Shown: positions 9,483 to 16,957 of the stretch, in pieces
Numbering within the stretch: position 1 is the stretch's first letter
How the letters are laid out: every line of letters begins with the position of its first letter
NCBI GenBank assembly: GCA_934540955.1
Contig: CAKTCY010000016.1
Location: 1-36,073 of the forward strand
Origin: an uncultured Faecalibacterium sp.
GTDB taxonomy: Bacteria > Bacillota > Clostridia > Oscillospirales > Ruminococcaceae
Length of the DNA: 36,073 nucleotides
Direction: 5' to 3'
The notes under the pieces: model-generated
What the model was told of the DNA's origin: nothing
Databases searched by the model: none
What the model saw: only the letters and a program-made list of their open reading frames with translations
Translations under genes and position numbers: made by a program

Positions 9483-9649
9483 ATAGCGACTCTTGCTTAT
9501 TAAGCCGAGCAGGCATATCCGGAAGTTGGCTTTCCAAATCTGAAAATGGTTCATGAATTTCCATCTGGGGCGAACGGAGATTTAATGTGCTGAAATCATA
9601 TGAAAGCTGGAGTGCATGAGATACCTCTGAGAACAATGAAATTACATTT

Positions 9650-9655
9650 ATTATA
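9650..9655 (-). promoter_or_regulatory. Probable -10 element of the ATPase/HEPN operon
   Basis: On the minus strand TATAAT appears at 9655-9650 in an AT-rich stretch. The -35 region is poor (TTGTTT at 15-bp spacing). It would give an untranslated leader of about 260 bases. The whole 9380-9770 stretch has no supported gene. Confidence 0.4.
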
Positions 9656-9767
9656 CAACATTTGTGCCAAAAACAAAAGAGAAAACATGAAAAGTATCTA
9701 AAATTGGGAAATTATGAATAAGAAAGCAGATTTGATATTCTCTTTCGATATTTTTATCGCATAACAG

Positions 9768-9811
9768 CAAAAATGTCCACCGGCTTATGGAAAACATAAA
9801 TCGGTGGACAT
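9768..9811 (-). terminator. Hairpin with T-run facing the minus direction
   Basis: A 10-bp perfect stem (9773-9782 with 9802-9811) is followed on the minus strand by five T residues. No minus-strand gene lies upstream of it, so it may insulate the ATPase promoter from antisense transcription, or be a leftover of a lost gene. Confidence 0.45.
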
Positions 9812-9877
9812 CGGATTCTTTATGAGATGATGCTTTATCTCCCCGCCCAGCACAAGCTGCGCATACTCCAAAGGCCC

Positions 9878-9931
9878 TTGACCTTTTTGCCGGAGCGCAG
9901 TATACTTTTTATGCGGTTAGTTATAGATAAC
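9878..9931 (+). promoter_or_regulatory. Promoter and metalloregulator-like operator of the ZIP gene
   Basis: TTGACC (9878-9883), a 17-base spacer and TATACT (9901-9906) form a good sigma-70 type promoter. Just downstream, near the start of transcription, lies GTTAG-N6-ATAAC (9916-9931), which matches with one change the GTTAG-N6-CTAAC palindromes at 10863-10878 and 27352-27367. The position is right for a repressor site. The palindrome resembles DtxR-family half sites, but the regulator itself is not in the window. Confidence 0.6.
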
Positions 9932-9947
9932 TGTAAGGAGGTATTAC

Positions 9948-10730
9948 ATGATACAAGACGCATTCTGGGGGATTCTGATCCCCTTTCTGGGCACAAGCCT
10001 TGGAGCAGGCTGTGTGTTCTTTTTAAAAAACTCTCTGCGTGACGGCATCCAGCGTGCCCTCACCGGCTTTGCCGCCGGAGTGATGGTGGCGGCATCAGTA
10101 TGGAGCCTGCTGATCCCGGCCATGGAGCAGGCTGCAGATCTGGGCAGGCTGGCGTTTTTCCCGGCGGCGGTGGGCTTCTGGCTGGGCATCCTGTTTTTGC
10201 TGCTGCTGGATCATCTCATCCCGCATCTGCACCAGAACAGTTTGCAGGCCGAAGGGCCAAAAAGCCAGCTCCAGCGCACCACCATGATGGTTCTGGCGGT
10301 GACGCTGCACAACATCCCGGAGGGCATGGCGGTGGGCGTGGTCTATGCCGGCTGCCTTGCCGGAACTGCTCAGATCACCGCCGCCGGGGCGCTGGCGCTT
10401 TCCCTTGGCATTGCCATCCAGAACTTCCCGGAGGGTGCCATCATCTCCATGCCCCTGCGGGCGGAAGGAATGAAAAAAGGCCGGGCGTTCTGGGGCGGCG
10501 TGCTGTCCGGCATCGTAGAGCCCATCGGGGCAGTGCTGACGATTCTGGCGGCAGGCATCGTGGTGCCCGCGTTGCCCTATCTGCTCAGCTTTGCCGCCGG
10601 AGCCATGCTGTATGTGGTGGTGGAGGAGCTGATCCCGGAAATGTCGCAGGGACAGCACTCCAACGTTGGCACGGTGTTTTTTGCGGTAGGCTTCAGCGTG
10701 ATGATGGTGCTGGATGTGGCACTGGGGTGA
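9948..10730 (+). CDS. ZIP-family divalent metal transporter
   Basis: 260 aa integral membrane protein with about eight hydrophobic segments and the two hallmark ZIP metal-path motifs, HNIPEGMAVG in the fourth segment and QNFPEG in the fifth; the second has Gln where many members have His. A loop with HLIPHLHQ could bind metal. ZIP proteins move Zn2+, Fe2+ or Mn2+ into the cytoplasm; the metal cannot be told from sequence. The start ATG has a strong AAGGAGG site eight bases upstream. It is probably monocistronic: a weak hairpin (10739-10768) follows and the next operon has its own promoter. The operator-like palindrome over its promoter suggests repression by a metal sensor. Confidence 0.88.
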   Translation: MIQDAFWGILIPFLGTSLGAGCVFFLKNSLRDGIQRALTGFAAGVMVAASVWSLLIPAMEQAADLGRLAFFPAAVGFWLGILFLLLLDHLIPHLHQNSLQAEGPKSQLQRTTMMVLAVTLHNIPEGMAVGVVYAGCLAGTAQITAAGALALSLGIAIQNFPEGAIISMPLRAEGMKKGRAFWGGVLSGIVEPIGAVLTILAAGIVVPALPYLLSFAAGAMLYVVVEELIPEMSQGQHSNVGTVFFAVGFSVMMVLDVALG

Positions 10731-10788
10731 CGGTTGGGGATTCCAAAAGCGAAATCTCTTTCGGAATCTCCGAAAATGCCTAAACTTC

Positions 10789-10878
10789 TTGACAGAGGCA
10801 GCAGCAGGGCGTATTATTTTGGCAGAGGGACCGCTGAGAAGCGGCTTTTTACAGGACTGAAAGTTAGCTTTATCTAAC
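10789..10878 (+). promoter_or_regulatory. Promoter-hairpin-palindrome cassette, copy 1
   Basis: TTGACA (10789-10794), 17-base spacer, TATTAT (10812-10817), then a small hairpin (CCGCT/AGCGG, 10831-10844) followed by five Ts, then the palindrome GTTAG-N6-CTAAC (10863-10878). The same 90-base arrangement recurs at 27278-27367: my hand alignment gives 73 identical positions of 90 with no gap. Transcription would meet a terminator-like hairpin within about 10 bases of its start and only then the palindrome, suggesting attenuation or a very short transcript. The methyltransferase gene follows 68 bases later. Confidence 0.75.
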
Positions 10879-10946
10879 TATTGACTATACCCTGCGCGAA
10901 GAAAGATGTCTCGTCCATTTGCAGGCAGAAAGTGAGAGAATGCGAT

Positions 10947-11789
10947 ATGAAATACAAAATCGAGAAAAACACCGTGCAGGAGACGCTGATCCTTCCGCTG
11001 TATTCCCGAAAGCTGTGTACCGAGCTGTACCCAAGCCTTTACCGGGACGAAACGGCGGTGCGTTTGCTGAACGAGATCGACTACGACTTTTCGCAGGCGG
11101 AGAAAAACTCCCGCAGCCTGATGCAGCGTTTCGGTGCGCTGGAGGTTGCCATGCGGCAGAATGACCTTGCGTGGGAGGTGCGGGCGTACCTGAAAACGCA
11201 CCCCTGCGCAGCGGTGGTCAATCTGGGCTGCGGGCTGGACAACACCGGCAAAGCCTGCGACAACGGCAGATGCAAGATCTACAATCTGGACTTCCCGGAT
11301 GTCATTGCCTTGCGGCAGCAGCTGCTGCCTGCCGGGGAGCGGGAGCAAAACATCCCCTGCGACCTGAAAGACCCCGCATGGTTTGACAAGATCGATGCCT
11401 CCGGCGGGGCGGTGTTCTTTGCCTCCGGGGTGTTCTATTACTTCCTGACCCAGCAGGTCAAGGCGCTGGTGCAGGGGATGGCAGATGTCTTTCCCGGCGG
11501 GGTGCTGGTGTTCGACGCTGCCAACCGCACGGCGGTGAAGATGATCGCAAAAACGTGGCTCAGAACGGCAAAAATCAAGGATGTAGGAGCGTATTTTGCG
11601 GTTTCGGATGCCGAACGCGAGCTTTCCCCATGGGATAGCCGTTTGCGGGTATCCAGCCGGGGCTATATGCTGGGCTACAGTGACCTGAAGGACCCCTCCG
11701 TCAGCGGCTTTTTCCGCTTCCTCGCAAGGGTCGGGGACAACGGGATGAAAATGCAGATCGTGAAGATCGGATTTGGAGGCAAGGCATGA
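10947..11789 (+). CDS. LCM-like SAM-dependent methyltransferase
   Basis: 280 aa when started at ATG 10947; an upstream in-frame TTG at 10881 abuts the palindrome and is less likely. The Rossmann methyltransferase core is visible: VVNLGCGLDNTG near residue 90 (motif I), YNLDFPDV (acidic end of strand 2), and FFASGVFYYFL (motif after strand 4). These are features of the leucine carboxyl methyltransferase (LCM) superfamily, which O-methylates carboxylates; bacterial members often act in natural-product pathways. It is the first gene of a tightly coupled three-gene operon (4-bp ATGA overlaps with the next gene and between that gene and the third) that also encodes a dehydrogenase and an ATC-hydrolase-like protein. 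Substrate unknown. The metal-type operator upstream suggests a role linked to metal supply. Confidence 0.75.
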   Translation: MKYKIEKNTVQETLILPLYSRKLCTELYPSLYRDETAVRLLNEIDYDFSQAEKNSRSLMQRFGALEVAMRQNDLAWEVRAYLKTHPCAAVVNLGCGLDNTGKACDNGRCKIYNLDFPDVIALRQQLLPAGEREQNIPCDLKDPAWFDKIDASGGAVFFASGVFYYFLTQQVKALVQGMADVFPGGVLVFDAANRTAVKMIAKTWLRTAKIKDVGAYFAVSDAERELSPWDSRLRVSSRGYMLGYSDLKDPSVSGFFRFLARVGDNGMKMQIVKIGFGGKA

Positions 11790-12712
11790 AGATTCTGGTA
11801 TATGGTGCGGGCGTTCTGGGGTGTAACTTGGCAAGAAATCTGCTGCGCGCCGGAAAGGATGTCACCCTGCTTGCGCGGGGAAGCTGGGCAGCGGAGATCA
11901 AGCGGAACGGCCTGCGGATCAAGGACAAATTTTCGCCCCGCACCTCGGTCAGCCGCATTCCAGTGGTGACCGAGCTTGCACCGGATGCAACGTACGATGT
12001 GATCTTTGTTGTTCTGCGCTATACGCAGCTGGATTCCGTTCTGGACACGCTGCGGGCGAACCGAACGAAAAACATCGTTTTTGTGGGCAACAACGTACAG
12101 ACAAGGGCACTGGTGGCGGCGCTGCCGGAAAAGAACGTCCTGTTTGCCTTTGCGCTTTCGGCCGGGCATCGGGAGGCTGACCGGGTGGTCTCCATCGACC
12201 TGAAAAAGATCACCATCGGGCAGCTGCCGGGTGCAGTGTCCAATAAACAGTTGATCGGGCGCATCTTCTATGGCACGAAATATAAGGTCGTTTACGAGCC
12301 GAACATGGAGGATTATCTGCTCTGCCATGCCGCGTTTGTGATGCCTGCGGTCTTTGCTTGCTATAAGACGGACGGCGACCTGAAAAAGCTCAGGGGCGAT
12401 ATCGCGTATCTGAACCGTCTGCTGGATGCCAACATCGAGGGATACCGCGCCATCCGAAATGCCGGGCACACCATTCTGCCCAAGGAGGATGCGGATTTTG
12501 AAGGGGAGAAATACCGCAAGACCTGTCTGCGCTTTTTCAAGCTGATGTGCGCCACCCCGCTGGGCAAGCTCTGCGCCTCCGACCATGCCATGAACGCTAT
12601 CGACGAAATGAGCGCGCTGAACCGGGATCTTAAGAAATTTTTCGATGAGAACGGCGCAGCCTACCCGGTGTGGCAGGCACTGGAAGCAGAAGCCGGGAGG
12701 TACTTGCAATGA
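11786..12712 (+). CDS. Ketopantoate-reductase-like (ApbA/PanE fold) dehydrogenase
   Basis: 308 aa. The N-terminus shows the NAD(P) Rossmann motif GAGVLGCNLARNLLRAG, then LLARG, a hallmark of the ApbA/PanE family, and IFVVLRYTQ and GNN(V) at the expected strand ends. A helical C-terminal domain follows. True ketopantoate reductases have Lys and Glu catalytic residues in the C-terminal domain; I cannot place them with certainty, and the context (methyltransferase before, ATC-hydrolase-like protein after, 4-bp overlaps on both sides) does not suggest pantothenate synthesis. More likely a dedicated 2-oxo- or imino-acid reductase of the same pathway. Confidence 0.75.
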   Translation: MKILVYGAGVLGCNLARNLLRAGKDVTLLARGSWAAEIKRNGLRIKDKFSPRTSVSRIPVVTELAPDATYDVIFVVLRYTQLDSVLDTLRANRTKNIVFVGNNVQTRALVAALPEKNVLFAFALSAGHREADRVVSIDLKKITIGQLPGAVSNKQLIGRIFYGTKYKVVYEPNMEDYLLCHAAFVMPAVFACYKTDGDLKKLRGDIAYLNRLLDANIEGYRAIRNAGHTILPKEDADFEGEKYRKTCLRFFKLMCATPLGKLCASDHAMNAIDEMSALNRDLKKFFDENGAAYPVWQALEAEAGRYLQ

Positions 12713-13347
12713 AGTACGCAGGGATGCCCTTTGGGATGTGGGTGCTGTTTGCTGGCTCCTTTCAAAAGCAGCTGACCGCTGTGCTGGGCTATGATGCAGT
12801 CACTGCAAGAGCCATCACGAAAAAGGCAAAGCCGCAATACCGGCAGATCATCCGCAGGCTGCCGGAGTTTGAAAAGGCCGACCGCTTCAAAATGAATCTG
12901 GTCAACTGTGCCATGATCGGGGCGTTCATTCTTTCCATGCCGCAGCGCCCGGAGGTGGACAGGCTGACGGATTACTACGCAAGCTCCATGATGACAAAGC
13001 CCATGCAGTGGTTCTGCCGCAAGAGCGGAAAAAGCAAGTTCAGCGCAAAGGATATTGCCGCCATGAAGGCCACTGCTGCCCTGAAGGCCGCCGACCGCAA
13101 CCCCTACTCGTGGAGCATGGAGTTTTACGAATACCCGGACGGCAGCGGCTACGAGGGACGCTTTACTAAGTGCGGCATCTGTGTGCTGATGAAGGAGTTG
13201 GGTCTGTACGACCTGACCCCCGCCTTGTGCCGTCTGGACTACACCATGAGCGAGGCAGGCGGCGTGACCGACTTTGTGCGGCAGTACACCCTTGCCTCCG
13301 GTGGACCCTACTGCGACTGCGGGTACAAAAAGAAGGAAAATAAATAG
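12709..13347 (+). CDS. ATC-hydrolase-like protein
   Basis: 212 aa, started at ATG 12709, which overlaps the previous stop (ATGA); a longer GTG start at 12670 would lie inside the upstream gene. The C-terminal pattern (FTKCGICVLMKELG ... LCRLDY ... TLASGGPYCDCGY) matches the family named after L-2-amino-thiazoline-4-carboxylate hydrolase, which typically ends in a conserved GGPxCDF/Y-type motif with nearby cysteines. Named members open a thiazoline ring to give a cysteine derivative, but most are uncharacterised. Here several conserved Cys residues could bind metal. Third gene of the operon; its role is probably linked to the methyltransferase and dehydrogenase. Confidence 0.65.
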   Translation: MKYAGMPFGMWVLFAGSFQKQLTAVLGYDAVTARAITKKAKPQYRQIIRRLPEFEKADRFKMNLVNCAMIGAFILSMPQRPEVDRLTDYYASSMMTKPMQWFCRKSGKSKFSAKDIAAMKATAALKAADRNPYSWSMEFYEYPDGSGYEGRFTKCGICVLMKELGLYDLTPALCRLDYTMSEAGGVTDFVRQYTLASGGPYCDCGYKKKENK

Positions 13348-13373
13348 GAGGAACACCCTATCTGCACCTTCCG

Positions 13374-13407
13374 AAAATTGACAAATAATTCTCAATTTTA
13401 GTATACA
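13374..13407 (+). promoter_or_regulatory. Promoter with overlapping inverted repeat, before the flavoenzyme gene
   Basis: TTGACA (13378-13383) and TATACA (13402-13407) with an 18-base spacer. An 8-bp perfect inverted repeat, AAAATTGA (13374-13381) and TCAATTTT (13392-13399), overlaps the -35 box and spacer, a classic position for repressor binding. Confidence 0.6.
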
Positions 13408-13469
13408 GCCTCCGCCGGTGCGTGGTATCCTGAAACCACCGAAAGCACTGATTCAAAAGGAGGCTGCTT

Positions 13470-16400
13470 ATGTTCGACAAGCTGTTCACGCCCATCACCA
13501 TCAAGGACATGACCCTGCGCAACCGCATCATCATGCCTGCTATGGGCACCCGCTTTACCGAGGATCGTTTTGTAAACGAAAAGCACATTGCATACCATGT
13601 TGCCCGCGCACGGGGCGGCAGTGCCCTGAATATCGTGGAGGTCTCCTCCGTTCACGCCCTCAGCGCCCCCAAGATGTTCCTCTCCATCGCAGAGGATAAG
13701 TACATCCCCAAGCTGAAGGAGCTGACAGATGCCATCCACGCCGAGGGCGGCAAGGCGGGCATCCAACTGTGGCAGGGCGGCTTGGCTGTGGGTATGGACC
13801 AGACGGCAATGATCCTGCTTTCCAGCGATACCGAGCTGGCACCCGGCTTTACCGTTACCGGCATCAGCAGGGAAATGATCGCTGAGGTGGTGGACTGCTA
13901 CGGCAAGGCTGCTGCCCGCGCGGTGGCTGCCGGGTTCGACTGCATCGAGTTCCACTGCGCCCATAACTATCTGCCCCACTCCTTCCTGTCGGATGGTCTG
14001 AACCACCGCACCGATGAGTACGGTGGCAGCTTGGAGAACCGTGCCCGCTTCCCGCTGGAGTGCATCCGCGCCATCCGCGCCGCCATCCCGGAGGGGATGC
14101 CCCTGTTCATGCGCATCGACGCACAGGACGATGGCTTCGGCGAGGCCGGTCTGACCGTGGAGGACACCATCATCTTCTGCAACTGGGCAAAGGATGCCGG
14201 TGTGAATGTGCTGGATGTCTCCCGCGGCAACATCGTCACCGCCGCCAGCAAGTACGAGGTGCCGCCGCTGGATCTGCCCCGGGGCTTCAATGTGGACAAT
14301 GCCGCCCGCATCCGCAAGGGTACCGGGATGCTGACCATCGGCGTAGGCCGCATCAACGACCCCCAGCAGGCCGAGGACATTCTGGAAGCCGACAAGGTGG
14401 ATATGGTGGTCATGGGGCGTGCCCAGCTGGCAGACCCGGATTTCTGCAATAAGTGCAAGGAGGGCAGGGTAGAGGACATTGACCGCTGCGTGGGCTGCAA
14501 TCAGGGCTGTCTGGACGGCTTTGCCGACCTGAATATGCCCCATATCACCTGCCTGCGCAACCCTGCCATCGGCCGTGAGACCGAGTGCGCCGCTGCCATG
14601 CAGCCCACCCGGAGCCCCAAGACCATCCTCATCGCAGGCGGCGGCATTGCAGGCCTGGAAGCTGCCCGTACCCTGAAGCTGAAGGGCCATCACCCCATCC
14701 TGTGCGAGGCTACCGATGCACTGGGCGGTCAGTTCGTACTGGCAGGCAAGGCTCCCCGCAAGGAGGAGATGGAAGTCGCCATCCAGAATATGGCCTCTCA
14801 GGTGCAGCGGATGGGTGTGGACGTCCGTCTGAACACCCCGGTCACCCCGGAGCTCATCGAGGAACTCAAGCCCGCTGCCGTGTTCAACTGCATCGGCGCA
14901 ACGCCCCTCATCCCGAAGATCCCCGGCGCAGAGGGCGCCCACGTTGCCAACAGCCATGACGTTCTGGCCGGTAAGGTCAAGCCCACCGGCAAGGTGGTGA
15001 TCATTGGCGGCGGCATGGTGGGCATGGAGGTGGCCGAGCTGCTGGCAGAGCAGGGCTGCACCGTGACCGATCTGGAAATGATGAAGGCGTTCTGCGCAGA
15101 TCTTGGCTCTGCCCGCAAGATCTGCGTCACCGAGAGCATCTACGCCCACGGCATCACCCCAGTGACCGAGGTGAAGGTGACCGAGATCCGCGAGGGCGCG
15201 GTTCTGGGCGAAAAGGACGGCAAGACCGTGGAATATCCCTGCGACTGGGCGGTGCTTGCCATCGGCAGCCGCAAGCGGGACGGCGCTGCGCTGGAAGAGA
15301 CCTGCCGCAAGCTGGGCATCGGTTATCTGGCACTGGGCGATGCAGCCGGTGCCCGCCGCGCCATGAACGCTACCCGCGAAGCTTATGATGCCGCTCTGCG
15401 GGTGGACGATGCCGTCTTTATGCAGGACATCATCGCAGGCCCCAAGACGGTCTTTGTCACCGGCGCTACCGGCACCATGGGACAGGAGACGGTCAAGCAG
15501 CTGCTGGCCCGCAGCCCGCGCTTCAGGGTGCGTGTGCTGGCACGTCCCAGCGATAAGAACCGCGCTCTGCTGAAAAAGATGGCGCACCCAATGCTGGAGG
15601 TGGTCTGGGGCGATATGGCAGACCTTGCCTGCGTCAAGCGCTGCGTAGCTGGCACAGACTATGTGCTGCACATTGGTGCCATGGTCTCCCCGGCGGCGGA
15701 TAAGTACCCGGAAAAGACCCTGTACACCAACATTGGCTCCACTCTTGCCATCATCAAGGCCATTCAGGAGCAGCCCAATGCCGATGACATCCACCTTGTC
15801 TATGTGGGCACGGTGGCAGAGACCGGCGACCGCCAGTACCCGGTGCAGATGGGACGCTGCGGCGACCCCATCAACCCCTCCATCCACGATTACTACGCCA
15901 TCAGCAAGGTGTTCAGCGAGTTTGCCGTGTTTGAAAGCGGCCTGAAGCACTGGGTCTCCATCCGCCAGACCGGACAGTACCCCACCAACGAGGGTGCAGG
16001 GGAGGAGCCCATCATCTTCCACCAGCCGCCCAACAACGTGCTGGAGTGGTCCACCTCGATTGAGAGCGGCATCTGCATGGCCAATATCTGCGAAAACTGG
16101 GTGCCGGAAAGCTTCTGGCGCAAGGCCTATAACCTCAGCTCCGGCAAGGGCTGGCGCTTTACCTGCTGGGAGTTCACCAACCTGATGATGGAGGGCATGG
16201 GCATGACCTTTGCCGACACGCAGGACCCCCGCCGGATGGCACAGTATAACTTCCACGGCCACTATTTCAGCGATGCCGATGCCTTGAACGACATCCTGCA
16301 CTTCCGCTGCATCGACCCCAAGACCTACCAGCAGGGCATCGTGGACAGCATGAAGGCCATGATGCAGAACCCCATGATCGCCGCCATGATCCCCGGCGCA

Positions 16401-16952
16401 GAGGCCATGAAGGCACAGAATGTGCAGATCGGTCACAAGCGCATGGGCTACGACTGGATGATGGAAAACAACGAGACCGACTGGATCAACGCTTTCTTTG
16501 GCTCCAAGGAAGAAGCCGAGGCCATTCCCAGCCTGGAAGAGGGCTACAAGCTGTTCCACCCCAGCGAGGGGGAGCAGAAGCTGGATCACGGCTACGACGA
16601 GAGCAAGGACTTTGAAGCACTGGAGCTCGAGGACATGAAAAAGGCTGCTGCTTTCCGCGGCGGCGAGGTGGTCAGCGACAAGATGGAAAGCGTCTATAAG
16701 CCGCTGGTCTGGAAGTGCGCCTTTGGCCATACCTTCAAGGCGACCCCCAACACGGTGCTGCGGGGCGGCCACTGGTGCCCGGAGTGTCAGCGCAGCGAGT
16801 GGCACTATGCCGAGATCGCCCGGAAGAACCCCTTCTACGCACAGGTCTGGAAGCCCATCCACGGCGACAAGCACGATTACCACATCCCCATGGCATACAG
16901 TGCCTTTGACATCACCAAAAAGCTGAAAGAAGAACTCGACATCGAGGAGTAA
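13470..16952 (+). CDS. BaiCD-like flavin/Fe-S ene-reductase fused to an extended SDR and zinc ribbon
   Basis: 1160 aa, start ATG 13470 with AAAGGAGG. Residues 1-335: Old Yellow Enzyme FMN barrel of the 2,4-dienoyl-CoA reductase/BaiCD type (HNYLPHSFLS, RTDEYGGSLENR, VGRIN, GRAQLADP). C340, C343, C347 and C361 are the 4Fe-4S ligands. About 383-640: FAD (AGGGIAGLEAA) and NAD(P) (IGGGMVGMEVAE) domains. From about 660: an extended SDR/epimerase domain (FVTGATGTMG, YAISK). About 1080-1110: a zinc ribbon (WKCAFGHTF ... WCPECQ). BaiCD-type enzymes act on the C4-C5 double bond of 3-oxo bile acids; normal members end after the FAD/NAD domain near 640 residues, so the SDR and ribbon are additions. Followed after 5 bases by a BaiA-like SDR. 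Substrate is inferred only as an enone, perhaps steroid-like. Confidence 0.85.
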   Translation: MFDKLFTPITIKDMTLRNRIIMPAMGTRFTEDRFVNEKHIAYHVARARGGSALNIVEVSSVHALSAPKMFLSIAEDKYIPKLKELTDAIHAEGGKAGIQLWQGGLAVGMDQTAMILLSSDTELAPGFTVTGISREMIAEVVDCYGKAAARAVAAGFDCIEFHCAHNYLPHSFLSDGLNHRTDEYGGSLENRARFPLECIRAIRAAIPEGMPLFMRIDAQDDGFGEAGLTVEDTIIFCNWAKDAGVNVLDVSRGNIVTAASKYEVPPLDLPRGFNVDNAARIRKGTGMLTIGVGRINDPQQAEDILEADKVDMVVMGRAQLADPDFCNKCKEGRVEDIDRCVGCNQGCLDGFADLNMPHITCLRNPAIGRETECAAAMQPTRSPKTILIAGGGIAGLEAARTLKLKGHHPILCEATDALGGQFVLAGKAPRKEEMEVAIQNMASQVQRMGVDVRLNTPVTPELIEELKPAAVFNCIGATPLIPKIPGAEGAHVANSHDVLAGKVKPTGKVVIIGGGMVGMEVAELLAEQGCTVTDLEMMKAFCADLGSARKICVTESIYAHGITPVTEVKVTEIREGAVLGEKDGKTVEYPCDWAVLAIGSRKRDGAALEETCRKLGIGYLALGDAAGARRAMNATREAYDAALRVDDAVFMQDIIAGPKTVFVTGATGTMGQETVKQLLARSPRFRVRVLARPSDKNRALLKKMAHPMLEVVWGDMADLACVKRCVAGTDYVLHIGAMVSPAADKYPEKTLYTNIGSTLAIIKAIQEQPNADDIHLVYVGTVAETGDRQYPVQMGRCGDPINPSIHDYYAISKVFSEFAVFESGLKHWVSIRQTGQYPTNEGAGEEPIIFHQPPNNVLEWSTSIESGICMANICENWVPESFWRKAYNLSSGKGWRFTCWEFTNLMMEGMGMTFADTQDPRRMAQYNFHGHYFSDADALNDILHFRCIDPKTYQQGIVDSMKAMMQNPMIAAMIPGAEAMKAQNVQIGHKRMGYDWMMENNETDWINAFFGSKEEAEAIPSLEEGYKLFHPSEGEQKLDHGYDESKDFEALELEDMKKAAAFRGGEVVSDKMESVYKPLVWKCAFGHTFKATPNTVLRGGHWCPECQRSEWHYAEIARKNPFYAQVWKPIHGDKHDYHIPMAYSAFDITKKLKEELDIEE

Positions 16953-16957
16953 GGAGT

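Noticed and set aside
13398..16883. A 1161-codon open frame on the minus strand, antisense to the flavoenzyme fusion
   Set aside because: Long antisense open frames are expected opposite GC-rich genes with strong codon bias. The plus strand shows clear domain motifs throughout, and the minus frame is His/Ala/Gly/Leu-rich with no recognisable motif.
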